In this document: positions 19,617 through 29,473 of the stretch, piece after piece
Position numbering within the stretch: position 1 is the stretch's first letter
How the letters are laid out: each line of letters starts with the position of its first letter
From: Thermoactinomycetaceae bacterium
Lineage (GTDB): Bacteria > Bacillota > Bacilli > Thermoactinomycetales > Thermoactinomycetaceae
Direction of reading: 5' to 3'
Assembly (NCBI GenBank): GCA_025449975.1
Contig: JANWIG010000055.1
Span: forward strand, 1 to 64,000
DNA length: 64,000 nucleotides
The notes under the pieces: generated by a model
Database searches by the model: none
What the model was told of the DNA's origin: nothing
Seen by the model: only the letters and a program-made list of their open reading frames with translations
Translations under genes and position numbers: made by a program

Positions 19617-20522
19617 CTATACAATTGGATCAGAATAGCGACGTTCTAGCTGAAGCGAACAGTCCTTCCCGTGGTCATATGAACGATTTTGCACGAGTGT
19701 AAGCAGAGGGCTTTCCATTCTCTTGCCGGATTGCCAATAAGCGACGATCGCCGGCAAAACTCTTTTTCCTTCCTGCAGAGCATCCTTCCATAAATCCCAA
19801 AAGCTTGCTTTTGATGTTTCGTCTAAATCGGCCGGATGTCTCCAAATGCGATGCTCCTCATTCAGATAATCGAACGAGGGGAACTTTTTTTTGTGTCGGA
19901 AAGGTGTGATCAAGCCAAAAGTGAAAAGCTCTTTTATGCCAGATGGATCATAGAAAAGGGAAAATGCCTTCTTCATATGTTGGTAGGCCTGATCATAATG
20001 ATGTATGGAGAAGCGAGTTCCCATTTGGGGATAATATTTTTGAACAATTTGATGAAACAGTTGCACCAGCTCTTCAGGCAGATGACCAATATCGATTTCC
20101 GGAGTCAAGGGAGTACGCCATGTCTCCACCTGATGAACTTTTTTCGCGACCAATGTGTCGATGATCACTTCCAGTTTTTGATGTTTAAACTTCTTATATC
20201 CCGCCCGATAATGAATATAAGGATGAGTAAAAGAGTCTAAAATATAATGTGTAATAAAGCCCATTACATATTCTTTTAATGAAGGAGTGGTCCGAACCGC
20301 TTCAATCAGTTCAACTAAGACTGCGCCGCAATGCTGATTATGAAATAACTCTCCCAACTCTGCACCTACGTTTTGTTTGTGCAATTTCCAGAAATAGTGG
20401 AAAAAGAAAAAATCAGGACCTTGGCAACCCAGTTGAAATAGATATTTATCTTTCGGTGAGGGAAGATTTGCTTCGGCTAAGAGCTGATGTCCAAATGTGA
20501 GATGAGTCCATGCGTATGGCAA
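19617..20522 (-). CDS. Zinc-dependent phospholipase C family protein
   Basis: A 301-residue protein resembling the zinc-dependent phospholipase C / S1-P1 nuclease-like family found widely in Bacillota. The N-terminus MPYAWTHLTFG and the segments LGCQGPDFFFFHYF and FITHYILDSFTHPYIHYRAG provide many His and Asp residues suited to a trinuclear zinc site. No signal peptide is evident, so it may act inside the cell, and activity on phospholipid is not proven by family membership. It is convergent with the siderophore operon and divergent from pepV. Confidence 0.72.
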   Translation of the reverse strand: MPYAWTHLTFGHQLLAEANLPSPKDKYLFQLGCQGPDFFFFHYFWKLHKQNVGAELGELFHNQHCGAVLVELIEAVRTTPSLKEYVMGFITHYILDSFTHPYIHYRAGYKKFKHQKLEVIIDTLVAKKVHQVETWRTPLTPEIDIGHLPEELVQLFHQIVQKYYPQMGTRFSIHHYDQAYQHMKKAFSLFYDPSGIKELFTFGLITPFRHKKKFPSFDYLNEEHRIWRHPADLDETSKASFWDLWKDALQEGKRVLPAIVAYWQSGKRMESPLLTLVQNRSYDHGKDCSLQLERRYSDPIV

Positions 20523-20696
20523 TTGAATTCCTTCTTTCTAAAATGGAATACGCTTCTAGATTGTTTTATAGAAAAAGATATGTCAAGAAAAGAATTTACC
20601 ATCAATAGTTGGAAAATGATAGAATGGATGAAAGAAACGACGGAAAATTTCAATCGTTCCATTTTATAAAATGTAGTTGCTTTGGAGGACTGAATC

Positions 20697-22112
20697 ATGG
20701 CTGAAGTGCAATGGTTGGAAGAAGTATATAAGCGAAAAGATCTGTTATTAACTGAACTGGTAAAATTATTGAGTATTGATAGCGTCTTGGATGAAACCAC
20801 ATCTGAACCATCTGCTCCCTTTGGTCGTAAGATCGCCCAAGCGCTTTCTTTTATGTTGGAATTGGGAGAAAGGGATGGTTTTAAAACACGGAATGTAGAT
20901 GGCTATGCCGGACATATCGAATGGGGACAGGGGGAAGAATTGATTGGCGTTTTAACACACGTCGATGTTGTACCCGCAGGAGATGGATGGACCTCTCATC
21001 CTTTTGACCCGCAGATTCGCGAAGGAAAGTTATATGCGAGGGGAGCCATCGATGATAAGGGTCCCACGATGGCCGCTTATTTTGCTCTGCGTTTGGTTAA
21101 AGAATTAAATTTGCCTCTGTCTAAGCGGGTGCGCCTCATTATGGGTTGTGATGAAGAAAGCTACTGGAGATGCATGAAGTATTACTTTGAACGGGAAGAA
21201 ATGCCGCTGATGGGTTTTACTCCTGATGCTGATTTTCCCTTGATTATTGCTGAGAAAGGATTTCTCGATTTTAAAGTGGTCGGAGAATCCCAGCCAACTT
21301 CTCCCCCTCTAGACGGCTGGTTGTTGGCTGAGTTTAAAGCAGGGCAACGCGTCAATATGGTTCCAGACTATGCGGTTGCCAAGTTGGTCGGTTCAGGGGA
21401 TGTTTTTGACTTAAAAATGAAGGTGCAGGAATTTTTAATGGATCATCAGCTCAAAGGGTTTGCGGAAGAAGCAGATGATTATGTGCGAATTGTCTGCTAT
21501 GGCGAAGCATTCCATGGTTCAGAGCCCCATAAAGGGCGAAATGCAGCGTTGGAACTGGCTCGCTTTTTAAAAGGAATTCGTTTGGATCCGTCAGGAGCTC
21601 GTTATATTCAAATGATCGATGAGTGTTTAATAGATAGTTTTTTTGGAGAGAAATTATCGCTTGAGATGGAAGATGATTTAGTCGGCAAGTTGACTGTGAA
21701 TGCGGGGGTATTCCACTACGAGAGTGGCAAAGATCATTATGTTCGGATCAATGTACGTTATCCGATTCGCGAAGATGCGGAGCAAATTATCGCTCAAGTG
21801 GAGAAGCAGATGGCTGCGTATCAGATGAACGTGACCGATCTAGATCATAAACCTGCTCACTACTGCGAACCAGATCATCCACTGATCAAAACATTGGCAA
21901 AAGTTTACGAAGGGCAGACAGGTCAGAAAGCAGAGCTTTTATCGACAGGTGGCGGGACCTATGCACGAACACTGAAGACAGGAGTCGCTTTTGGACCTCT
22001 TTTTCCAGGGAAGGTGGAGACGGCTCATCAAAAAGATGAATTTATTGAGCTAGAAGATCTTTTTAAAGCGACTGCCATTTATGCCCAGGCGATTTATGAA
22101 TTGGCAAAATAA
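20697..22112 (+). CDS. pepV: Dipeptidase PepV (M20 family)
   Basis: A 471-residue cytoplasmic metallodipeptidase that cleaves dipeptides taken up by the cell. M20 metal ligands are visible in GVLTHVDVVPAGDGW, GAIDDKGPTMAA and GCDEESYWRCMKYY (general base and ligand Glu pair), with a C-terminal TGGGTYART motif. Length is typical of PepV. GGAGG precedes the ATG and a strong terminator follows, so it is a single-gene unit. Confidence 0.92.
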   Translation: MAEVQWLEEVYKRKDLLLTELVKLLSIDSVLDETTSEPSAPFGRKIAQALSFMLELGERDGFKTRNVDGYAGHIEWGQGEELIGVLTHVDVVPAGDGWTSHPFDPQIREGKLYARGAIDDKGPTMAAYFALRLVKELNLPLSKRVRLIMGCDEESYWRCMKYYFEREEMPLMGFTPDADFPLIIAEKGFLDFKVVGESQPTSPPLDGWLLAEFKAGQRVNMVPDYAVAKLVGSGDVFDLKMKVQEFLMDHQLKGFAEEADDYVRIVCYGEAFHGSEPHKGRNAALELARFLKGIRLDPSGARYIQMIDECLIDSFFGEKLSLEMEDDLVGKLTVNAGVFHYESGKDHYVRINVRYPIREDAEQIIAQVEKQMAAYQMNVTDLDHKPAHYCEPDHPLIKTLAKVYEGQTGQKAELLSTGGGTYARTLKTGVAFGPLFPGKVETAHQKDEFIELEDLFKATAIYAQAIYELAK

Positions 22113-22141
22113 TGGATCAGGTGAGTTCATCGGTTGAATCA

Positions 22142-22186
22142 GTCTGAAAGGATGGAAAGAAGCGCCATCCTTCGGACTTTTTTTTT
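22142..22186 (+). terminator. Intrinsic terminator after pepV
   Basis: The stem GTCTGAAAGGATGG 22142-22155 / CCATCCTTCGGAC 22165-22177 is followed by a run of T. Confidence 0.88.
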
Positions 22187-22527
22187 GGTGGCGAAAGCAG
22201 GGTTGAACAGGAAATAAAAGGGAAAAAGTACATTGTTTCTAACTATTTTTGTCTATTTATTTAATAATGTTACGATGTATTGCAAAGAAACCTTTTATTA
22301 GAGTAAATAGAAAGAGAGACTGTGAGCTCCTTATCAATTGATGATGGTTTAGGGATGAGAGAGAGAAAAAGAGATTGGTTTCATATGAAGTTTATACTTA
22401 AGAAGTTTGTGATGGTATGAAGGTGTATAGATGAAAACTATGTTAAAGGATCTATTAGGAGGATCTGATGGAAGGGGACTTTTAGAAAAACGATATCTAC
22501 TATAGTGGAAAAATAGGAAGTGATGGC
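22187..22527. other. Intergenic region without a supported gene
   Basis: About 340 nt between the pepV terminator and the HTH-cupin gene. AT rich, with AT-rich promoter-like stretches near 22240-22275. Two 21-codon plus-strand ORFs (22355-22420 and 22440-22505) are open, but neither has a clear ribosome site or recognised product. Confidence 0.5.
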
Positions 22528-23073
22528 ATGTCTTTAGGAAAAAATATTCGTAGGGTCCGTAAATCAAAAGGTTGGTCTCTGCAAGCATTGGCTAGTCGCA
22601 GTGGAGTGAGTCGGTCGATGTTATCGATGATTGAACGAAAAGAAAAGAATCCAACCGTTCAAGTCGCCAAGCAAATTGCCGGTGCATTAGATGTGAGTTT
22701 ATCACAGTTACTGGATGAAGATGAGAAACCAGTTTATAACTTAACGAAGAAAGATATGCGTTTAGTATATAGAGATGATAAAACGGGATTTGAAAGACAG
22801 CTTTTATCGATGGCTAGAGGGGTTGAATTGGTTTTTAATATTTTGCCGAAAGGAGAAACGGCTGGTTCTTTCCCCCCTTTTAAGAAGGGGGTTATTGAAC
22901 ATGTGATTGTGACCAAAGGCGAATTAGAAGCTAAATTTCAAGAGCATTCTATTGAGCTAAAGGAAGGAGATGCCTTATGCTTTGATGCCGATGTACCCCA
23001 TTTTTTTCGCAATATAGGTTCGGATGTCTGTACGTATTATTTAGTTGTCGATTCCAATGCGATGTATCTATAA
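22528..23073 (+). CDS. HTH (XRE) regulator with C-terminal cupin domain
   Basis: A 181-residue regulator. The helix-turn-helix covers about 6-60 (SLQALASRSGVSRSMLSMIER), and the cupin barrel about 90-180 with the VTKGELEAKF and LCFDADVPHFFRN motifs. Such proteins sense small molecules or metabolite levels through the cupin. No target can be deduced; neighbours are unrelated housekeeping genes. A GGAAGTGATGGC site precedes the ATG. Confidence 0.85.
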   Translation: MSLGKNIRRVRKSKGWSLQALASRSGVSRSMLSMIERKEKNPTVQVAKQIAGALDVSLSQLLDEDEKPVYNLTKKDMRLVYRDDKTGFERQLLSMARGVELVFNILPKGETAGSFPPFKKGVIEHVIVTKGELEAKFQEHSIELKEGDALCFDADVPHFFRNIGSDVCTYYLVVDSNAMYL

Positions 23074-23079
23074 AGTGAA

Positions 23080-23117
23080 AGTGACACCGTATCCGTTGGG
23101 TACGGTGTCGTCTTGTA
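23080..23117 (+). terminator. Terminator after the HTH-cupin gene
   Basis: The stem GACACCGTATCC / GGGTACGGTGTC with a short loop is followed by a T-containing stretch. It lies between convergent genes. Confidence 0.7.
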
Positions 23118-23134
23118 TATAGGTTGCTTTTCCT

Positions 23135-23827
23135 TTATATGTTATGAGGTTGACGAAAAAGTTGATAAACGAAGGAATTTTTATCTTGAAATGTGCTCGG
23201 AAGTGGTCGGATCACTTGGATGGGCACCTTATATTTTAGTAAAACACGATGAATGGTGAGGAACTCCGAATCCTTAAATAAAGGAGAGTTTGGGTTATTT
23301 AGATCTACTTTGGAACCATCTTTAAAGTAAATAATATAACGCAAACGCAGATCCTCTTGTTTTTTCGTCGGTGTAGAGTGGATATCATAATCAAGGACTA
23401 ACTTTTCAATTTGCTCCCAATTCCTTATTTTTTTTCCTTCAATATTAAACATTGGATTGTATTGAATTCCCCTTGCTGTGACCAATAGATAGTTATCAAA
23501 CGAGAGCAGCACGAGGGGACTGGCAATTAAATAAAAAGCAGTGAAAAGATAAAATCGTCTTTTCAACTGGTCAGGTTGTTTTCTTAACTTAATAAAAGAG
23601 AAGATAAAATAGAATAATAGAAGTAAGAAAACAAAGACCAAAATAAATGAGCTGACTGTGCCCATGATATACACTTGATCGGGTTCTGAGTAGTTGTACT
23701 GTTGAGCAAAGATAAACCCAATCCAAAAAAGAATGGTTAGGAGCAAAATAGATAAGCCTTGAAGCAAACGCGTACGAAGTCGATTTGGGCGTTTTTTAGG
23801 GGTGCGTGCTTGGTGAATCGGGAACAA
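23135..23827 (-). CDS. Membrane protein of unknown function
   Basis: 230 residues with a basic, proline-rich N-terminus followed by three hydrophobic segments at about 23-43, 53-80 and 92-112. The C-terminal half (about 115-230) looks like a soluble beta-rich domain with PH-like strands (GIQYNPMFNIEGKKIRNWEQI). No family is firmly recognised. It lies 17 nt downstream of nifS on the same strand, so co-transcription is likely, but a link to sulfur or NAD metabolism is not shown. Confidence 0.65.
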   Translation of the reverse strand: MFPIHQARTPKKRPNRLRTRLLQGLSILLLTILFWIGFIFAQQYNYSEPDQVYIMGTVSSFILVFVFLLLLFYFIFSFIKLRKQPDQLKRRFYLFTAFYLIASPLVLLSFDNYLLVTARGIQYNPMFNIEGKKIRNWEQIEKLVLDYDIHSTPTKKQEDLRLRYIIYFKDGSKVDLNNPNSPLFKDSEFLTIHRVLLKYKVPIQVIRPLPSTFQDKNSFVYQLFRQPHNI

Positions 23828-23844
23828 GGTTTTGACACACTCCT

Positions 23845-25008
23845 TTATTCTGCAGGGATTAACGAACGCAAATAATGAAGAACAGCTTTTAGTTCGTCGA
23901 TGAAGAAGTCAATTTCTTCTTTGGAAGTCTCCTTTCCAAAACTCACGCGTAGGCTTTGATAGGCAATATCATCACTTTTCCCCATCGCTTTTAGGACGTG
24001 AGAGGCTTGATGCTTTCCAGAACTGCAAGCAGATCCGCTGGAAACATAAATTTGTTTGCGATTCAGTTCGAGAAGGATCGCTTGCCCCTCCACTTGATGA
24101 AAACTAAGATTAAGGTTGTTTGGCAAACGATGAGTATCATGACCATTGAGTGTGACAGATCCGATCTCCTCTTGTAGTCGTTTCCAGCAGTAATCACGCA
24201 ACGTCGTCAAGCGGATGGACTCCGCTTTTGCCTCTTTGCTGGCTAAAAGGGATGCAACGCCAAAGCCAACGATACTAGGGGTATTGAGTGTGCTTGGACG
24301 GAGCGCTCGCTCTTGACCACCTCCGAATAAAATCGGATCGAGCTGAACTCCTTTGCGAACAAACAAAGCTGCTGCCCCTTTGGGACCATAAATTTTATGA
24401 CTTCCAATCGTTAATAGATCAACGCCTAGTTCGGAAACGGTAAAAGGCACTTTACCAAAGTATTGAACGGCATCGGTATGAAGCAAAGCAGGTGATTGGC
24501 GAAGATGTTGACTGATTTCTTTGATCGGTTGGATCGTTCCCACTTCATTATTGGCTGCCATAATACTTACTAAAATGGTCTGATCTGTCAATGCTTGGAT
24601 GACATCCTCTACCGCTACTTGTCCGGTCGAGTCAACGGGTAAATAAGTGACATCAAATCCTTCGCGTTCCAGAAAGCGACAAGCTTCTAACACGGCAGGG
24701 TGTTCGATTTGTGAAGTGATCACGTGGTTTCCTTTGTTGAATCGGGATGCATACCGAGCTGCGCCGATGATGGCCAAGTTATTGGCTTCAGTCCCACTAC
24801 TGGTAAAGATAATTTCCCGTGGGGACGAAGCGCCAAGAGCAGTAGCTACTTGTTTCCGAGCCAATTCAATCGCTTGGTGCGCTCTTGTTCCTACATCATG
24901 GATACTTCCTGAATTACCGAAGTGTTGTTGAAAATAGGGAAGCATCGCATCCATCGCTTCCTGACGAACCGGACTCGTCGCCGCATAATCAAAGTAGATT
25001 GTTTTCAT
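23845..25008 (-). CDS. nifS: Cysteine desulfurase NifS (NAD-locus type)
   Basis: A 387-residue PLP enzyme that takes sulfur from cysteine. The PLP lysine is Lys205 (IGSHKIYGPKG) and the sulfur-carrying Cys328 lies in SSGSACSSGKH. It is divergent from nadB, an arrangement shared with Bacillus subtilis, where this desulfurase builds the NadA iron-sulfur cluster; the same job is inferred here. Length is normal. Confidence 0.93.
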   Translation of the reverse strand: MKTIYFDYAATSPVRQEAMDAMLPYFQQHFGNSGSIHDVGTRAHQAIELARKQVATALGASSPREIIFTSSGTEANNLAIIGAARYASRFNKGNHVITSQIEHPAVLEACRFLEREGFDVTYLPVDSTGQVAVEDVIQALTDQTILVSIMAANNEVGTIQPIKEISQHLRQSPALLHTDAVQYFGKVPFTVSELGVDLLTIGSHKIYGPKGAAALFVRKGVQLDPILFGGGQERALRPSTLNTPSIVGFGVASLLASKEAKAESIRLTTLRDYCWKRLQEEIGSVTLNGHDTHRLPNNLNLSFHQVEGQAILLELNRKQIYVSSGSACSSGKHQASHVLKAMGKSDDIAYQSLRVSFGKETSKEEIDFFIDELKAVLHYLRSLIPAE

Positions 25009-25134
25009 GATTTCGCCCCCATCTTCTATTTCTGTTTATTATTATAGCTAAAAGAGGGAAAGAATAAGATGAATTTTATGATACGGTTTTCGTCGTCTCT
25101 CACCCTTCTTTTTTTATCTTTTCAACATTAATGG

Positions 25135-25195
25135 TTGACAATGTTTATTTTCCTGAGAAAATAAAACTGAAGCTAATTGTTAAGAATTTGTGAAA
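25135..25195 (+). promoter_or_regulatory. Intergenic control region of nadBCA
   Basis: The 203-nt gap between the divergent nifS and nadB starts holds a TTGACA at 25135-25140 with AT-rich sequence 17 nt further on, a plausible promoter. I could not identify a convincing NiaR/YrxA operator by eye. Confidence 0.35.
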
Positions 25196-25211
25196 GGGAT
25201 TGTAGGATAAG

Positions 25212-26726
25212 ATGAGACGCGTAGAGACAGATTTTGTTGTGGTAGGTAGTGGAATAGCTGGTCTTATGACTGCTCTTTATCTCCGTAATGCAGGACAAGT
25301 GACCATTTTAACCAAAGCACAGCAAGAAGAGAGCAATTCTTTTCGAGCGCAAGGGGGAATAGCCGCTGCCATCGGCAAAGATGATTCTCCCTCATTACAT
25401 CGGGAAGATACGTTGCGAACCGGTGTCGAGTTGTGTGATTGGGTCTCTGTTGATCTTATGGTAGAGATGGCCCCGAAAACGATTGAACAGTTGGTTGAGT
25501 GGGGAACTCGATTTGATCAGGAGAATGGTCATTATGCATTAGGGAGAGAAGGTTCTCATAGCGTCTCCCGAATCTTACATGTAGGTGGGGATGCAACTGG
25601 AGCGGGCATTACATCATCGTTGCTTAGGCAAGCGAGACAGTCGGAGCAGATCGAGATCGAGACACATACCATGGTTATCGATTTGCTGGTATCATCGCAG
25701 GGAATTTGTCAAGGAGTCGTAACTGTTGCTGCAGCTCAACCACCAACCCTCTACCTTGCTAGAAAAGGGGTTGTGTTGGCGACTGGGGGATGTGGACAAT
25801 TATACTTATACACCACGAATGATCTGGTGGTAACGGGTGATGGATTTGCTATCGCCAAACGCGCTGGTGCTAAGCTATCCGATATGGAATTTATTCAGTT
25901 TCATCCCACCGCCTTGGCAGTAGATCAAAATCCCATGTTTCTTATATCTGAAGCGGTACGTGGAGAAGGTGCGATTTTAAGAAATAGTACTGGAGAAGCA
26001 TTTATGAGCCAGTATCATGAATGGAAAGATCTTGCACCAAGAGATATTGTTTCCAGAGCGATTTATCATGAGATGAGCCAAGGAAGAAAGGTCTATTTGG
26101 ATGCGACAATCTTAGGTACACGGTTTGCCGATCGGTTTCCAAAGATTTACCGTGGTTGTCTTCAACATGGAATCGATCCAACCAAAGATTGGATTCCTGT
26201 AACCCCAGCAGCTCACTTTATTATGGGAGGAATTCAGACCGATCTGGACGGTCAAACGACGATTCCGCGATTATTTGCTTGTGGAGAAGTAGCCCGGACG
26301 GGCGTTCATGGTGCGAATCGGCTAGCTAGTAACTCGTTATTGGAGGGAGCCGTTTTCGCTCAGCGAGTCGCTGAAAAATTGTCTACTTTGGAACCGCAAT
26401 CTTTTGATCCGGTTATGAAAGTAACGTATCCCGATATGTGTATCGATAAGCAAAGAGAAGCTGAATGGAAGAGAAGATTGCGGCAAATGATGTGGGAACA
26501 TGCGGGGATTATCCGTACTTCTTCTGGATTAATCGAAGGAATTGAGCGCTTAATGGAACTGAGGCGGGAAGTCCCTGAAAGCTATTTTGAGGTTCAGAAT
26601 ATGTTACTAACCGCACAAATCATCATGGAATCTGCCTTATGGCGGCAAGAAAGCCGTGGTGGTCATTATCGTTTTGACTACCCTGAAACGATTCCAGAAT
26701 GGTCAACGAAACATTATGAAATATAG
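25212..26726 (+). CDS. nadB: L-aspartate oxidase NadB
   Basis: A 504-residue FAD enzyme that oxidises L-aspartate to iminoaspartate, the first step of de novo NAD synthesis. The N-terminal dinucleotide site is VVGSGIAGLMTALYL, the succinate-dehydrogenase-like active region includes EFIQFHPTAL and APRDIVSRAI, and the FAD-contacting HGANRLASNSLLEG is near 375. Length is slightly shorter than usual. It heads nadBCA, with nadC 11 nt downstream. Confidence 0.95.
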   Translation: MRRVETDFVVVGSGIAGLMTALYLRNAGQVTILTKAQQEESNSFRAQGGIAAAIGKDDSPSLHREDTLRTGVELCDWVSVDLMVEMAPKTIEQLVEWGTRFDQENGHYALGREGSHSVSRILHVGGDATGAGITSSLLRQARQSEQIEIETHTMVIDLLVSSQGICQGVVTVAAAQPPTLYLARKGVVLATGGCGQLYLYTTNDLVVTGDGFAIAKRAGAKLSDMEFIQFHPTALAVDQNPMFLISEAVRGEGAILRNSTGEAFMSQYHEWKDLAPRDIVSRAIYHEMSQGRKVYLDATILGTRFADRFPKIYRGCLQHGIDPTKDWIPVTPAAHFIMGGIQTDLDGQTTIPRLFACGEVARTGVHGANRLASNSLLEGAVFAQRVAEKLSTLEPQSFDPVMKVTYPDMCIDKQREAEWKRRLRQMMWEHAGIIRTSSGLIEGIERLMELRREVPESYFEVQNMLLTAQIIMESALWRQESRGGHYRFDYPETIPEWSTKHYEI

Positions 26727-26737
26727 GGGTAGTGAAA

Positions 26738-27586
26738 ATGAATTTGATTCGTGTAAAAGAGATTATCCGTAAAGCTTTGAATGAGGATATTGGAGCTGAG
26801 GATTTAACAACCGAAGCATTGGTTCCAGTTGATCATCGTAGTTCGGCTGTTTTACTAGCTAAACAGCCTGGGGTGATCGCAGGTCTTCCAGTAGTAGATT
26901 TGGTCTTTAAAGAGCTAGATCCTGCTTGTCAACTGACCCGTCTAAAACCAGAAGGAGCCGAAGTGACCAAGGGAACGATCGTTGCGCGCATAACGGGTCC
27001 AACCCGGGCGATTCTAACTGGTGAGCGGGTCGCCTTGAACTTGTTACAACGGATGTCAGGGATTGCCACGATCACTCGTGAGCTGGTTAAAAAGTTGGAC
27101 GGGCTATCTTGCCGCGTATTAGATACACGGAAGACAACCCCAGGACTTCGAGTGTTAGAGAAATATGCCGTGCGCGTAGGAGGAGGAACCAATCATCGCT
27201 TTGGACTAAGCCATGGTGTCATGTTAAAAGATAATCATATTGCGATGGCAGGAAGCCTTGCGAAAGCGGTCTCTTTGGTACGTGAGCGGGTTGGACATAT
27301 GGTACAAATTGAAGTAGAAGCAGATACGCTCGAGCAGGTTCGCGAAGCTTTATCTCTCGATGTAGATGCTATTTTACTGGATAATATGGATTTAGATACA
27401 CTGCGAGCAGCGGTCAAGTTGATCGATGGACGAGTGTGGACCGAGGCTTCAGGGGGTATTACACCAGAGACGGTACGGTCGATTGCTGAGACAGGAGTTA
27501 ATGGGGTTTCGTTGGGATGGCTGACTCATTCGGTTCAGGCGTTAGACATTAGTTTGGACTTCGAGATGGAAACGGGGGATCAATAA
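26738..27586 (+). CDS. nadC: Nicotinate-nucleotide pyrophosphorylase NadC
   Basis: About 282 residues; it converts quinolinate and PRPP to nicotinate mononucleotide. Motifs [18 protein letters not shown] and [21 protein letters not shown] bind quinolinate and PRPP. I prefer the ATG at 26738, 8 nt after AGGGG; a GTG two codons upstream (26732) is also open. The last base overlaps the nadA start. Confidence 0.95.
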   Translation: MNLIRVKEIIRKALNEDIGAEDLTTEALVPVDHRSSAVLLAKQPGVIAGLPVVDLVFKELDPACQLTRLKPEGAEVTKGTIVARITGPTRAILTGERVALNLLQRMSGIATITRELVKKLDGLSCRVLDTRKTTPGLRVLEKYAVRVGGGTNHRFGLSHGVMLKDNHIAMAGSLAKAVSLVRERVGHMVQIEVEADTLEQVREALSLDVDAILLDNMDLDTLRAAVKLIDGRVWTEASGGITPETVRSIAETGVNGVSLGWLTHSVQALDISLDFEMETGDQ

Positions 27587-28692
27587 TGGAACAAAATACT
27601 TTGTTACTGACGAATACGTTGCTTCCTGATGAGTATCGTAAGCTTTCTAGTGAAGAACTGGATGAGAGGATTCGCCGCGCAAAAGAGCAATTAGGAAAAG
27701 ACTTAGTTATTTTGGGGCACCATTATCAGCGGGATGATGTGATTCAGTATGCTGACTTTCGTGGGGACTCACTGAAATTAGCTAAGATTGGCGCTGAACA
27801 AAAAGAGGCGAAGTATATTGTCTTTTGTGGTGTTCATTTTATGGCGGAAACAGCAGATACGCTAGCGGGACCTGAGCAAATCGTCATTTTACCTGATCTA
27901 CAAGCGGGCTGTTCGATGGCAGATATGGCCGATATTGAAGATGTGGAAATTGCTTGGGAGATCATGCAGAAGAAATGGGGAGACACGATCATTCCTGTCA
28001 CCTACGTCAACTCGACGGCAGCGATTAAAGCTTTTGTTGGAAGACATGGAGGAACGACTTGTACATCTTCCAATGCGCACCGGGTATTGGAATGGGCGTT
28101 CAAGCAGAAAAAACGGATCTTGTTTTTACCGGATCAGCATTTGGGACGGAATACTGCTTATGATATGGGAGTATCCCTCGAACAAATGGTTGTCTGGAAT
28201 CCGCAAACGACAGAGTTGGAAGAGGTAAAAGGAGATCTTGCGGATGTAAGGATGATCTTATGGAAGGGTCATTGTTCCGTTCATCAAAAGTTTACGGTAG
28301 AGCAAATTGAACGTGTGCGGAAGAATGATCCAGATATGAAAGTGATTGTTCATCCAGAATGTTCATTTGAAGTGGTTCAACGAGCGGATTATGCGGGCTC
28401 AACCGAATATATTATTAAAACGGTTCAGGCAGCTCCAGCAGGTAGTAGATGGGCAGTGGGCACAGAAGTTAACCTAGTACAACGTTTAGCCAATGAAAAT
28501 CAAGACAAGAAGATTATTCTTTTGAGTACGACGATGTGTCCTTGTCTGACGATGAATCGGATCGACCGTCCGCACTTGTTATGGGCCTTAGAAAGCATTG
28601 TGAATGGGGAACCTGTCAATCAAATCAAAGTGGATGAAGAAGTGGCCGAGTTATCTAGACTTGCTCTCGACCGGATGTTAGCGATTAAATAA
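27586..28692 (+). CDS. nadA: Quinolinate synthase NadA
   Basis: A 368-residue [4Fe-4S] enzyme that condenses iminoaspartate with dihydroxyacetone phosphate. The three expected ligand cysteines are Cys109 (QAGCSMADM), Cys230 (KGHCSVHQ) and Cys320 ([10 protein letters not shown]), close to their positions in the Bacillus enzyme. Overlap TAATG with nadC indicates translational coupling. The divergent nifS probably matures its cluster. Confidence 0.95.
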   Translation: MEQNTLLLTNTLLPDEYRKLSSEELDERIRRAKEQLGKDLVILGHHYQRDDVIQYADFRGDSLKLAKIGAEQKEAKYIVFCGVHFMAETADTLAGPEQIVILPDLQAGCSMADMADIEDVEIAWEIMQKKWGDTIIPVTYVNSTAAIKAFVGRHGGTTCTSSNAHRVLEWAFKQKKRILFLPDQHLGRNTAYDMGVSLEQMVVWNPQTTELEEVKGDLADVRMILWKGHCSVHQKFTVEQIERVRKNDPDMKVIVHPECSFEVVQRADYAGSTEYIIKTVQAAPAGSRWAVGTEVNLVQRLANENQDKKIILLSTTMCPCLTMNRIDRPHLLWALESIVNGEPVNQIKVDEEVAELSRLALDRMLAIK

Positions 28693-28693
28693 A

Positions 28694-28724
28694 AAAGTAA
28701 TCCCGACGTTCGTCGGGGTTACTT
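28694..28724. terminator. Bidirectional terminator between nadA and the L,D-transpeptidase
   Basis: The stem AAGTAATCCCGAC / GTCGGGGTTACTT with a GTTC loop. The A run on the left provides a T tract for the minus-strand gene; the plus-strand tract is weaker. Confidence 0.8.
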
Positions 28725-28759
28725 CATTCTCCAATATATTTTGCTGTGCCGTGGAAAGG

Positions 28760-29299
28760 TTAGCGTGCTGCGAGATTGCCACGCCAAACACCGTTGCTTT
28801 TTCCTTGATGGATCCAGACCGGTGTTCCATGGGGGATTACCCGAAATAATCTTCTGACATCACTGTTGTACATACGAATACAACCGTTGGTAGAGTTTTT
28901 CCCAATGGAGGCAGGATTATTGTTTCCATGAATGCCATAAGTTGTCCCATTGTTTCCATTGATTTTTAATCCCATCCAGCGATAGCCGAGCGGGTTTTCG
29001 GGGACACCGCCGGGAATGTGTCGCCAACTGGGATTGACTATTTTTAGTACGATTCGATATGTTCCGGAAGGAGTGGGAGAATCAAATTTTCCGGTTCCAA
29101 CTGAATAGGAGCGGATCACTTTCCCATGTCGATATAAGTACATTTTGTTGGTCCTTTTGTTTACTTCGAGCAGATAAACGGGTTTGGAGTATTGGCTAAC
29201 GTATTTGCTTGAAGATTTTGCGGCAGCGATGTTTCCATGAGGAAACACCAATGTCAAAATGAAAGCGATGATTGCCATGGATAAGTAACGTTTTTTCAC
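28760..29299 (-). CDS. Secreted L,D-transpeptidase (YkuD domain)
   Basis: 179 residues with a signal peptide (about 1-27). The YkuD catalytic domain covers about 41-165, with active-site His124 (YGIHGNNNP) and Cys140 (STNGCIRMYNSD). It forms or modifies peptidoglycan cross-links outside the membrane. Lacks a LysM domain, unlike Bacillus YkuD. The start ATG is preceded by AAGGGGGAATTC. Confidence 0.9.
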   Translation of the reverse strand: MKKRYLSMAIIAFILTLVFPHGNIAAAKSSSKYVSQYSKPVYLLEVNKRTNKMYLYRHGKVIRSYSVGTGKFDSPTPSGTYRIVLKIVNPSWRHIPGGVPENPLGYRWMGLKINGNNGTTYGIHGNNNPASIGKNSTNGCIRMYNSDVRRLFRVIPHGTPVWIHQGKSNGVWRGNLAAR

Positions 29300-29473
29300 A
29301 TAGAATTCCCCCTTACGATTTACATTTTATTCTATCATATGCCAACTATTTGAATTTTTGAAGTACTATTTTCCATATTTAGGGAAAAGATGCGGCGCAG
29401 TTTCCTTGTCAATAAAAGCTCCTTCGACTAGAATAGGCGAGAGTCTGATTAAATGATGAAAAGAGGGTATGTT

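Noticed and set aside
22355-22505. Two 21-codon ORFs before the HTH-cupin gene
   Set aside because: Open but without good ribosome sites, composition bias or relation to neighbours.
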